NCBI GenBank assembly: GCA_006176705.1
Contig: QRFJ01000784.1
Span: forward strand, 1-64,000
DNA: 64,000 nt
Source of the DNA: Cocos nucifera
Taxonomy: Eukaryota > Streptophyta > Magnoliopsida > Arecales > Arecaceae
Direction of reading: 5' to 3'
The notes under the pieces were generated by a model, which saw only the letters and a program-made list of their open reading frames with translations, had not been told where the DNA came from and made no database searches. Below, in pieces: positions 22,547 through 32,561 of the stretch. A program made the position numbers and the translations under genes. Within the stretch, counting starts at the first letter, position 1. Every line of letters begins with the position of its first letter.

Positions 22547-22595
22547 GACAAGTGGGAGATTGTTAGATATATGTGCCCTAGAAGCCAGAATTGGC
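22532..22595 (+). promoter_or_regulatory. C2 polypurine tract within junction inverted repeat
   Basis: The purine tract AAGTGGGAGA (22550-22559) precedes the LTR start at 22561. The left arm GCCAATTGGCTTTAGG (22532-22547) pairs with CCTAGAAGCCAGAATTGGC (22577-22595) apart from small bulges, so the tract lies in the loop. Confidence 0.75.
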
Positions 22596-24843
22596 TGACA
22601 CTTGTAATACACTTCTAGGGGCAAAATTATAATTTTGACTAAAATCAATAAAATGGGTTATTTTCTATCACATATGTGTATTTAGTGTCTGTGATACATC
22701 CTTTGAGTTAATGGTAATGATAATTCATATTTTCAAGAGTTGAAAATTTAAGACATGAATAATCATTATTAACTCATAAATTGCTCCTGACCATAGGATC
22801 ATCACGAGGATGGTGATTGATCCGGAAGGTTGGTGTACAATCGCTTCTCTTTAGTAGATGAGTCTTGAGTCTACGGTGTGGAGACACCGGAAGCGAGAGT
22901 ACAGGTACTCGTTAGAGAACGAGGGCACTGAGCGTGACCACCTCGAGTAGTCATTAGGGAGTCTACCTTCTCGTCAATGACTGACTCGATGCTGCAGTAG
23001 TGTGTCTGGTTCTTTGACCTGAGATGCATCGGCAGTTCACCTTGAGGGTGTTATAGTTTGACTACACCATTACTCGGTCTCCTAGCCATATGGAACCCTG
23101 AGGTGTATGTTGGCTATAGCATGTTCATTGTAGGAACTGGATTGCATCAAGATGGAATCTATCTACCTCGGTGGTAGAGGAGCAGCCCTATGATGATCAT
23201 GAGAATCAAGTCCAGAAATCCCATGGCCATGGTAGAGTGAAATAATAGAAAGAGTTTCTATTTAGATTTTCACATTGGACTCGAATCGAATGATTACATC
23301 ATATGACAGAGACTAGGGTTTGACGAGTTCACCTTAACCCTAATCTGATCGGGGCTCAAGATAGAAGAACTTAATCACACAGGTAGCTGCACCAAGAGGT
23401 TCGCATTCAGCTCTGATGGGTTGCCACCATATACTGCTAGGTGTCACTGGTGGATTTTGGGAGCAATTAGAATGATTTAGATGATCGATCATTCTAGCTG
23501 TTCGAATCAGAAGAGTTCTGATCCATCGAAAGGAGTTTCGATGATGTCGATGATAGAGATCATGACATATCCCATTACCATACAGAACTGAACCTAACTG
23601 GGTCACACAAACAAGGGTTTGAATCTGGTGATCATCAATTGAACTGATCTAGTTCAATTGATCTGAATGAGATTCAATTAGGTTCAAGGAAAATCGTGCT
23701 AGCACTCGATTGAACCTAACGTTCTTCTTTTACTATCATAAATAAGTTGTCCTGACTGAGCCAAAGGAGTTTGTGCTCAATCAGAGGCCTTCATATGGTC
23801 TGACTGGAGGTTGTCCAAGTCAGAAAAGGTTGTCTTATTTTGTAAGACATTACCTGCCATTTTTGGTCACCTGCCATTTCTTGTTCTTTGACTTTGGTCA
23901 AAAGTCTACCTTTGACTGGTCAAACATTGACCATTGACACTTTGACTTTTGACCACATGTCATGCACCTATTGGAGAGCTGGTGGGGGCCTGTCCCCCTG
24001 CCAGAACCTGGCAAGGAGAAGGGCGCACGCCACCCTAGGCGTGTGCCCAAGTTGGAGGCGCCTAGGAGTCCTTGTTGGACAAGGACTCCATCTCCTTTTT
24101 GGATTCCAATTAGAGTTCTTCTAAGAACCAACTTTGACTGGTCTTAGGCACCCTCTAAGGAGGAATCCAGGGGTCTCTATTCCCACCAATCAGATTTAGA
24201 TCTGATTTCACAAAGGGTTGTGATTGGTTGGGAGGAAGAGGAGTTGGATCACGCTTAGTCTATAAAAGAGACCCTGCGCCCAACTCAGATTAAAAAGCAA
24301 TTCAATTGAGAAACCCCATGCCCCAAGGCTGCCTCTCCCCTCCTTCTCCATGCCATAGTCTCTTCTCCCCTTGCTCTCCACATCCAAAAGGAGTTTTGGA
24401 CCTTGGTTGGTGCGATTCAGATCAAAGAAAGGCGATCAAAAATAAGAAGGCTGCGCTGCTGCAAAGGACGACTGCTCATCTTCAAAAGAGTTTTGAAGAT
24501 CCTCCAGATCAGATCCAGATCTGATTTTTGGAGGCATGATAGAGAAGAAGAGGATCTCCAGATCCAACCCGAGTGGATACCGGTAGAGGCCAGGCGCTTG
24601 CGTGGCTAAGATCCAGAACCTTCCGCTGTAAACAGGATCATCAACAGGGTAATAGGATTACCCAGATCAAGTAAATTAAATTTTATTTAATTTATTTTTT
24701 AATTTTATTTTATTAAAATAATAAGAATCAGATCTGAAATATATCAAGATCTGATTGAAATTAAGAGAAAAATTTTTGAAATATATCTCTTGATCTGATC
24801 AGATCTGAACGAATCTGGACCAGGAAATCAGGATTTCCCTTCA
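22561..24843 (+). repeat. C2 3' LTR
   Basis: This is the second copy of the C2 LTR, 2283 bp, with the same termini and the same W-box array (23888-23953), palindrome (23635-23661) and TATA box (24261-24268). It is followed by TCTAC, the right target copy, and then by G1 gag. Confidence 0.97.
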
Positions 24844-25756
24844 TCTACTTGCTCGAGCTAAAGGATATGCTCAAGCTGATGATGCCTTCAAACTTAAGGA
24901 TGAGAAAGCTGCAAGTGAGTGACAGACGGGTGAGTTTAGCAAGCTCGTGGTTGAAGAAAAGTCGAATGAAGTTCAGCCATGCTCTCGAACTCCTCCTAAG
25001 CATAAATGAGCCCGAACCCCTCCTTGATCTTACCGTCAAAGAAAATTTGATGGAAGGGTACGGAGGAGTCCTTCCCTTAGAAGGTTTCATAACTACACTC
25101 CACTCAATGCTCCAAAAACCCAAGTGTTAATGGAAATCAAGGAGCAGCTACCAAGGTCGGAGAGGATGCACACTCATCTTGGCAAGTGCAATCCTAACAA
25201 GTACTATTTCTACCATCGTGACCATGGTCACGATACTGAAGAATACATCTAGCTTCAAGACGAGATCGAGAAGCTTATCAGGAGAGGTCAGCTTGATCGA
25301 TTCTTGCGACGTTGGCCTGAGACAAGAGAAGAGTGGTCGAGGGCACTACCGCAATTAGAACCACCAAGGAAAGAGGAGCAGCAAGGGGATCGGCCACCTC
25401 CCGGCATCATCAACATCATCTTTAGGGGACTTCGATGGAAGGAGACCAGTGGATCTAAGAGATCAGCCAAAAGATGGAGAACTGAGGAGCCCATCATTTT
25501 TACTGAAGAAGATGCGCAAGAAGTTCAGTTTTCACATAATGACGTGGTTGTAATAAGTTTAAATATTATAGACTATGATGTATGCTACATTCTTATCGAT
25601 AATGAAAGTTCGATCGATGTCTTATTTTATGATGCTTTCTCCAAAATATCTATACCTAATAACCGACTCAGACCAATGAATTCTCCATTGGTTGGCTTCA
25701 TTGCTGATGTAGTGCCAGCTGAAGGGGCAATAATTTTAACTATGACTGTAGGATGA
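24844..25756 (+). pseudogene. G1 gag C-terminus and aspartic protease
   Basis: Gag continues from 14451. A Y-T-P-L-N-A-P block near 25090-25115 leads to the zinc-finger-like K-Y-Y-F-Y-H-R-D-H-G-H block near 25199-25235, and then to a D-E-I-E-K-L-I-R-R-G block near 25258-25290. The protease follows, with a long open stretch at 25304-25756. Its active-site triplet at 25598-25606 reads D-N-E, where this lineage normally has D-S-G or D-N-G, so it is probably dead. Several stops occur before 25300. Confidence 0.85.
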
Positions 25757-27731
25757 TATCCAAGATGGTCCAGGGCACAAATAAATTTTTTGATGGTAAA
25801 AGCTCTATCTGCTTATAATGCAATTCTTGGCCGATCTAGTCTAAACACACTTCAGGCAGTAGTGTCGATCTACTATTTGAAGATGAAGTTTTTAACAAAC
25901 TATGAGATTGAAGAAGTCAGGAAAGATCAAGCTCTGGCAAGGCATTGCTATTTGATTGCCTCACAAAGGGGAGAACAATCAGACCATTATCTGGTTGATG
26001 GGCTGGACGTCCAAGATGACCTTATAGAAGAATGGAGAGAACCCATGGAAGATCTTATCTCAATTTCTTTGAATGATGGAAATAAAGAGCACACGATGCA
26101 GATCGGCTCCAATCTGGATGAAGGGATACGAGAGCAGCTCATCAAATTTTTATGGAAGAATGCAGATGTTTTTGCTCGGGCCTCCATGGACATGCCCAAA
26201 ATTGATGCTGAAGTTATGGAACATCATCTGACTATTGATTCCAAACATTGATTAGTGAAAGAAAAGATGCACAGCTATGCCCTAGAGAGATAGAAGGCAA
26301 TTGCAGAAGAAATTGACAAGCTCCTTAAGGTCGGATTCATCCGAGAAGTCTCCTATCCAAACTGGGTCTCCAAGATGGTCCTTGTTAAGAAGGCAAATGA
26401 AAAATGAAGAATGTGCATAGACTTCAAAAAGTTGAAAAAGACCTATCCAAAATATAGCTATCCCCTACCCAGAATTGATCAATTAATGGATGCAACTTTG
26501 GACTATGAGCTCCTCACCTTCATGGATGCCTTCTCCGACTATAACCAAATTTGGATGGCTCTAAAAGATGAGGAGAAAACTACTTTTATTACTGATCATG
26601 ATCTTTATTTTTATAGGATTATGTCCTTTAGATTCAAAAATGTAGGAGCAACCTACCAATGCTTGGTGAATAAGATCTTTAATGAGCAGATCGGTCGCAA
26701 CATGAAGATTTATGTAGACAATATGCTTGTCAAGAGCCAATCATCAATAAATCATATAGTCGACCTCAAGGAGACCTTCAGCAACCTCCGGAGATACAAG
26801 ATGAAGTTGAACCCAATCAAGTACACCTTTGGAGTAACCTTAGGAAAGTTTCTAGGTTTCATGGTATCAAGGCATGGAGTTGAGAAAAATCCAGAAAAGA
26901 TTTGGGTCATTCAGGAGATGGCTACCCCAAAATCAATAAAGAAAGTTCAGCACCTGATGGAAAAGGTGGCAGCTCTAAATCGATTTCATCTCAAGATCGG
27001 TTGAATGATGCATGCCCTTCTTTCGAGATCTCAAACAGCCAAAGAACTTCTGTTAGGATGCTTAATGTCAACAAGCATTTGAAGAACTCAAGAACTACCT
27101 CGGCTCACCTCTCCTGTTGGCAAAACTCGAACCTGGAGAAGGACTATTTTTGTATCCGACGATCTCTCTAGTGGCCCTTATGGCAGTTTTGATCAAAGAA
27201 GAGATGAAAGTACAGTGATCGATCTACTACATAAGCTGAGTCTTGAGGGATGTTGAAATCAGGTACACTAAGTTAGAAAAACTAACTTATGCTCTACTAA
27301 TTGTAGCCTGGAGACCCTGACCTTACTTTCAAGGGCACACCATAACCCTCCTTACCAATCAACCAATTAAGATAGTTCTTCATCGAACAGATGCCTCCGA
27401 AAGAATCACAAAATAAATAATTAAACTTACAAAGTTTGACATCAACTTTCAATCTCGATCATCAATCAAGGCTTAAATATTGATAGATTTCATAGTAGAA
27501 TGCGCCATCCTAGATGAGACTGAGCTTGAGTAGAATGAGATCAGCATTTTATTGTTGCAGTCGAGCTCTCCTGAAGAAAGAACTGATCTTCCTGAAGACT
27601 ACTGGGCTCTATATGTGGATGGCTCATCCAATGCTTCAAGCATAGGCGCTAGGTTGATCTTGGTAAACCTGGAAGAAGTCATTGTCGAATACGTGCTGTG
27701 CTTCGAAATTCTTGCAACAAACAATAAGGCC
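25757..27731 (+). pseudogene. G1 reverse transcriptase, RNase H and start of second RNase H
   Basis: The RT reads well from about 26260 to 27000, with S-Y-P-N-W-V, C-I-D-F-K-K-L-K-K and F-M-D-A-F-S-D-Y-N-Q blocks. The active site at 26711-26722 is Y-V-D-N rather than Y-V-D-D, a G-to-A change that removes a metal-binding Asp. A TGA interrupts just before 26411. Frameshifted RNase H fragments follow at about 27010-27400. A second RNase H begins near 27570 with the W-A-L-Y-V-D-G-S-S-N block and is cut after A-T-N-N-K-A at 27731 by a solo LTR. The double RNase H is diagnostic of Tat elements. Confidence 0.88.
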
Positions 27732-29212
27732 TATTGGAGCAGAATCAGATTGATGCCAGAACAGAGCTAGAGCTAGAGAAGATGAGATCACTATCGAAGA
27801 CCTACAAAATAGAAGTCCTATCTAGAGTCGGGGGTGGTGGCTCTGGTAGGATTCTCCGACGATCAAGTCAGCTCTTCTGATCAATAGAAATAGAGTGCTC
27901 AAAAAATTTAGAGGCAGAGTGATAGAAAGGAGAATGAGAGCTTAGAGAAAATGTATCTGAAGGATCTCTTTTATAGATGGAGTCTATAACAAACTGATGG
28001 TGACAGCCGTAACTATTTGGTAGTGGATCGTTCAGGGCCATATGGAGTTTATTACGAAGAGTAGTGTCTGTTGTCATGATGTACCAGTTCATTGAGATTT
28101 AATAGTTGAAGTTCAAAGGGTGTAGGCATTGACAGTGAAGAACTTCAAGTCATAATGTTTTCGAAGAAGTTCGAACTCCTTTGAGGTTGCCCGTATGTGG
28201 GTTGATTTGTATCGAGTTGGTAGCCAAATTCATATGGATGATGAGATCCTTGTGGGTGGTCGAAAGAAGGTCAACTAGAAGGAGATCGACTGAAGAAAGC
28301 TTGCCTAGCTATTGGAAGGAGTTCGTTTGGAAGAAAATCTGACTAGGAGAGATCATCCAAAAAGAGGGTAACTGATGGGGATCATCTGGATAGAGTCTGA
28401 CTGGAGGAGTCTGGAAGGCTGAACGAGTCCTGAAGGAGTCCAGCTTGGAGGAGATAGTAGTTCAGAAGAGGTTTGGATGGCTTTAAGATTTTCTGTGTGT
28501 TGACTGGTATTTGCGGTATTAAGGATTGATGCTTAGGTCCTTCCGATGATGGAGAGAAGCTCGATTGGAAGGGGCCCTTTGGCGACGACCAAGAATTCGG
28601 CTAGAAGGAGCATTCATAGCAGTTGGGACGAGATCGACCAATGAGGGCTCGGTTGGTGGTTGTGATGAATGGATGATTATGATACTCTTGCAACTCATCC
28701 ATTCCTCTGAAGCTCAGCTATCTCCAAGGCCGTCCGAAGGTTAATAAAGTGGAGACAAAGTCCTTCTGCTTGCATGTTCAAGGTTCTTGGCGCGAGGATC
28801 CAAAGACCTACCACTCTCTGCATATCGTAGAAATTCATCCGAGAAGTAGCTTTGCAGATCATGATTGAACAGCATGGAAAAGTCCTGGTTAAGAAGGGGT
28901 TCGAGCAGCTTCAAGGTCAGCCAGGCTATATTACACTGGGACCAAATACTTAATTGCTTAGAGGGCTATCATCACTGTTCAAGCTCATCCGAATGAAACC
29001 CATAATGCCTTGTAGGTTATGGAGTTCTCTGAAAAAGTTGGCAATTAGAATAGAGAAAGTCAGCTAGCAACTCCAAGTTGGAGGTCTGCGGTCTTGGTGC
29101 TAAGAAGAATCCTGCACTAGTTGAAGTTGGTCACAGTTGTTGTCATCGGATGAGGTCACCCCAAGACCTAGCATCTTGTTAGACTTCCGCAGGTGAGGAT
29201 TTATCCCTAACA
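27732..29212 (-). repeat. Solo LTR of the G1 family, antisense inside G1
   Basis: This 1481-bp block is the reverse complement of the G1 3' LTR (44409-45889, also 1481 bp) over its full length. It has no internal sequence. The flanks are AGGCC (27727-27731) and AGGCA (29213-29217), a 5-bp target duplication with one change. Removing it rejoins the second RNase H frame (N-K-A then E-Y-E-A-L). A TATA box lies at 27968-27975 on the minus strand. Solo LTRs arise by recombination between the two LTRs of one copy. Confidence 0.93.
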
Positions 29213-29662
29213 AGGCAGAATATGAAGCTTTAATCATGGGATTAAGGATAGCCAAAGAGTTGGAAGCAGATCGACTCCAAGCTTACAGCGACTCTCAGTT
29301 GGTAGTGGGGCAAGTTAGTGGCAACTATGAAACTCGGGAAGAAGGTATGGTAAAATATCTCGAAAAAGTGAAGAACTTAACTTCGGCCTTCAATAGTTTT
29401 AACATTCAAAAGATTTCAAGAGCAGAAAATACCAGAGTTGACCTTCTCTCTAAGCTAGCAACACTTGCACCGAGTGAGTTACCAAAAAAAGTCTTCTTCG
29501 AAGTTCTGAAATGCCCAAGTTCGGAGGAGTCACAGTCTATGATGTAGATCGACCATGAATCCTGCTAGATTGACCAGCTAATTGCTTATCTCAAAGATGG
29601 AGCTCTTTCCTATGATCAGAAAGAAGCTCGAAAACTAAGAAATCAGGCCTCCTGATATGTTC
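29213..29662 (+). pseudogene. G1 second RNase H (rest) and integrase start
   Basis: The frame picks up at E-Y-E-A-L-I-M-G-L and runs open to 29547 through the A-Y-S-D-S-Q-L-V-V-G-Q block, with its catalytic Asp, and the N-T-R-V-D-L-L-S-K-L block that closes the domain. A linker and the start of integrase (Q-K-E-A-R-K-L-R-N) follow, with TAG and TGA stops. X2 interrupts at 29662 and integrase resumes at 40146. Confidence 0.88.
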
Positions 29663-32536
29663 TATTGGAAAACATATAGGATTTCACGCATAGATTTCAA
29701 AACTTTTTTGAAATATAGAGCAACAGAAGACATAGATTAAACTATTTAATCTACAACATGCATGTAATCAAATTACAAAACCCCACATCAAGAATTTATA
29801 ACATGTTATGATGTAAATATAAATCTAAAATTAAATTAATCATAAGTGGTATTGATCATATTAATACCTAGATCTAGAATAATTCTAGATCTATCCCTAG
29901 ATCACATCTAGGTCACCAAGAGATCAGATCTCCTACCTTTGCATGGGTCGAGAACTCTGTGGTTCAATTCATTATTTTTTTTGGAGCCGCACAAACGTCC
30001 GACCTCTATAGGTGATCCACACAAATCTGCAATATAAATCGGAGGTTCATCGAATGAAGATCCACTTGAAGTACTAGCTTCTCGCGGATCCCTCCTAATG
30101 GTTAATCAAATATATGTTCTTCGGATCTTTTGGATACTCCAAAAGAAGAAGAACATGAGGAGGAATAAGAGAGAAATCCAAGCCTTGGATCTTCCAAAAA
30201 TCAGAAAATAAGAACATGAAAAAAATAAATGCTAAGAGCAAATCTTCTCCTTCAGGACATCAACGGTTGATGTCCTGAAAACATCTCTACGCTAGGACAA
30301 GAGGAGACCTTCTCCCCTAGAATTTTTCTAAAGTTTCTAGATCTAATATTTTTTATTTTCATCATATAAAATTCTCACAAAAATTGAAGAGGAAAGGTTC
30401 TCCAAGAAATCCTAAGAGAAGACCTTTCTTCTCTTCTCCTTCTCTCATCAGGACATCATTAGATCATGTCCAAAAAATTAACACCATGCCCCAACAATTT
30501 GGAGCACTCATCCCCACATCCAAATCCTCTCTCTCTCTCTTAGATTTTTATCATATAAAAATCATAAATAAAATAGGAAGAGAGAAACATAAAAGAAAAA
30601 TATAAGAGAAGACAATCTTCTCTTATCTTGTCTCTTCAAGACATCAACATTTGATGCCCTAATTGAGGGCTCTTCTCCAAGAATCTTGGCACCACAAATT
30701 TTTCATGCCTTCTCTTCCTTCTCCTCTAATTTTTTATAATTTTTTTAGGATTTTTCACATTCTAAAACCATCTCATAAGAGGCATCCACCTTTTATTGCA
30801 AGATTAGGTCAAAACCTAGTCAAAGGAGGACTTCTATGGGGCGTCCAACTCTTGGACGCCCCTTCCTTGATTTTTGGCATGTGAAATAGAAAACCAACAC
30901 CCAAAAATAAGGGAGAAAGGATGACAATCAAAAGGAGGGCATGGGTAGAGGTGGCGCACAAGGGAGAAAGGAGTTTGGACAAAAGGGGACTCTTGCAAGA
31001 AGAAAAGAAATCCCAACTCTTTCTTGTTTTGACCAAGTCATAACAAACTCTCAAAAAATATGATATGTGGGCATGGATACTCCTCTTTGGTGTGGGATTT
31101 TACATAGAAAAAATTAGGAATTAAAATAATGGGCATGGGGTCTTAGGTGCAAGAGAAAGAGAGAGAGTCCCAGTCCAACTAGGACTCTTGTTTGACTAGG
31201 CCAAAATTATTTTAAACCCAATTTAAATTCTATTTAAATCATATTAAATGCAATCCAATTAAGCATGATTTTAGTCCAACTAGGAGCCTAATTAAATTAA
31301 ATTAAATTAATATTTAAATCTGATTTAAATCCTAAGACAATCAGGTGCACCTAAGTCCTAGTCAAATAAGGAAATATTCTTTCTTGCGATTGGCTTATCC
31401 AATAAACCAATTGGACTTAACCCAATTAAGTCCAAACTAATTCTAATTGAATCTAATTTAATTATACTTGATCTCAGCCTAATTGATCAATCAAATTGAG
31501 CCAATTAGCAATCCAATTACTAATCAATCCTCCTGCAATACTTGCATTAGGTCAAACATCAATCATATTGAATGTTTGACCTCGAAATGATTCTCAATCG
31601 TCGATTAACCATCTGATCAGATTACAAGTTTTAATGTGTATGATCTCATAGATTCGAACCTAAGTCGGTAGCATAGGAACCAATTTTTGTACCAATCAAA
31701 GTTACCATATAGCAATGGTTTCCAACGTCCGGATAGATCGAATGTATGCAAAGCAACATTCTTAGAACCTTGGCCCATGGTTACTGTATAACTTATCCCT
31801 ATAACCAATAATGCTCAAGACAACTTTGAGTATGCTGTCAAACACTCATACAAGTCATCTCTATTATGTCTCAAAATTTTGCAAATCCCATAACACCTCA
31901 CAAAGATTATCCAGGCCTAGGTTTTCCTAAATTAAAACACAACGAGACATTCTCTTCTTGAAGTTAATCAGGAGTGGTCAATCCCATCTTGACTCACACA
32001 TCGACTTTATAAGTACTTGACTGTACCCAAAAATCTTTCGAACCTATATTAGAAATACAGACAATTCGGCATCAAAGTATAGTGAGTTGCTTGCAAGTCA
32101 CCGTGGTGATCTCAAGTCAGAGGGACACTTATACCCATTGGTCTTATCTAGCTACTCTTGATAGTAAAGTGCTACATTGATCACATTCAGTGAAGATGTA
32201 CTCCTACATCTCACCTGGATGCCATACCAGTGTCTCCATACCACTTGGTTATGAGGACAATCAACGCATATGGCATTCAGCGACCTACACTTGATAAGTT
32301 ATCACCCTTATTAATAACTTATCATTTGGTCATGAACAATTTAGAAACCATCCAATAAGTCCACCTGTATTGACTGATTATGGTTCTAAGAACTTCATCA
32401 TAATTTAGAAGTTCATTTAAGGAAGATAGAACTTTTATGATGAACCAGCCAAATAACTATTATTATTAAAAAATTTATATACTAATTCCAATCATCTACT
32501 ACTTAGATGATTGGCTTTAGGACATATTTTTCAACA
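29663..32536 (-). repeat. X2 3' LTR (left)
   Basis: It aligns without gaps at its start with the X1 LTR start. It holds a 29-bp palindrome at 30251-30279, further GACATCAA-type dyads near 30450 and 30640, and a CT-rich simple repeat near 30528-30541. Short open frames in it are not conserved. Confidence 0.92.
30251..30279. repeat. 29-bp palindrome in X2 LTR
   Basis: Two perfect 14-base arms (TTCAGGACATCAAC and its complement) flank a single base. The right LTR has a mutated copy near 37863-37891. Related GACATCAA/TTGATGTC dyads recur within the LTR and in X1. Confidence 0.7.
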
Positions 32537-32561
32537 ACTCCCACTTGGACTAAAGCCAATC
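32509..32561 (-). promoter_or_regulatory. X2 polypurine tract in junction inverted repeat
   Basis: GATTGGCTTTAG (32509-32520) and CTAAAGCCAATC (32550-32561) are perfect 12-base arms. The loop holds the LTR end (32536) and the minus-strand purine tract (32537-32549). X1 keeps this at about 6567-6619 with one mismatch. Confidence 0.75.

Larger units (their letters stand above)
14452..24843 (+). mobile_element. C2: full-length Angela-like copia retrotransposon
   Basis: C2 has two complete LTRs (2278 and 2283 bp) that are nearly identical, a primer site next to the first, a 1.85-kb leader, a gag-pol region with few breaks and a purine tract before the second LTR. The flanks are TCCAC (14447-14451) and TCTAC (24844-24848), a 5-bp target duplication with one change. 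Joining the flanks restores G1 gag. Total length is 10,392 bp. It is the youngest-looking element in the window. Confidence 0.97.

Noticed and set aside
30528..30541. CT and GA simple repeats (also near 12081, 38133, 47415)
   Set aside because: Ordinary microsatellite-like runs within LTRs with no further structure.
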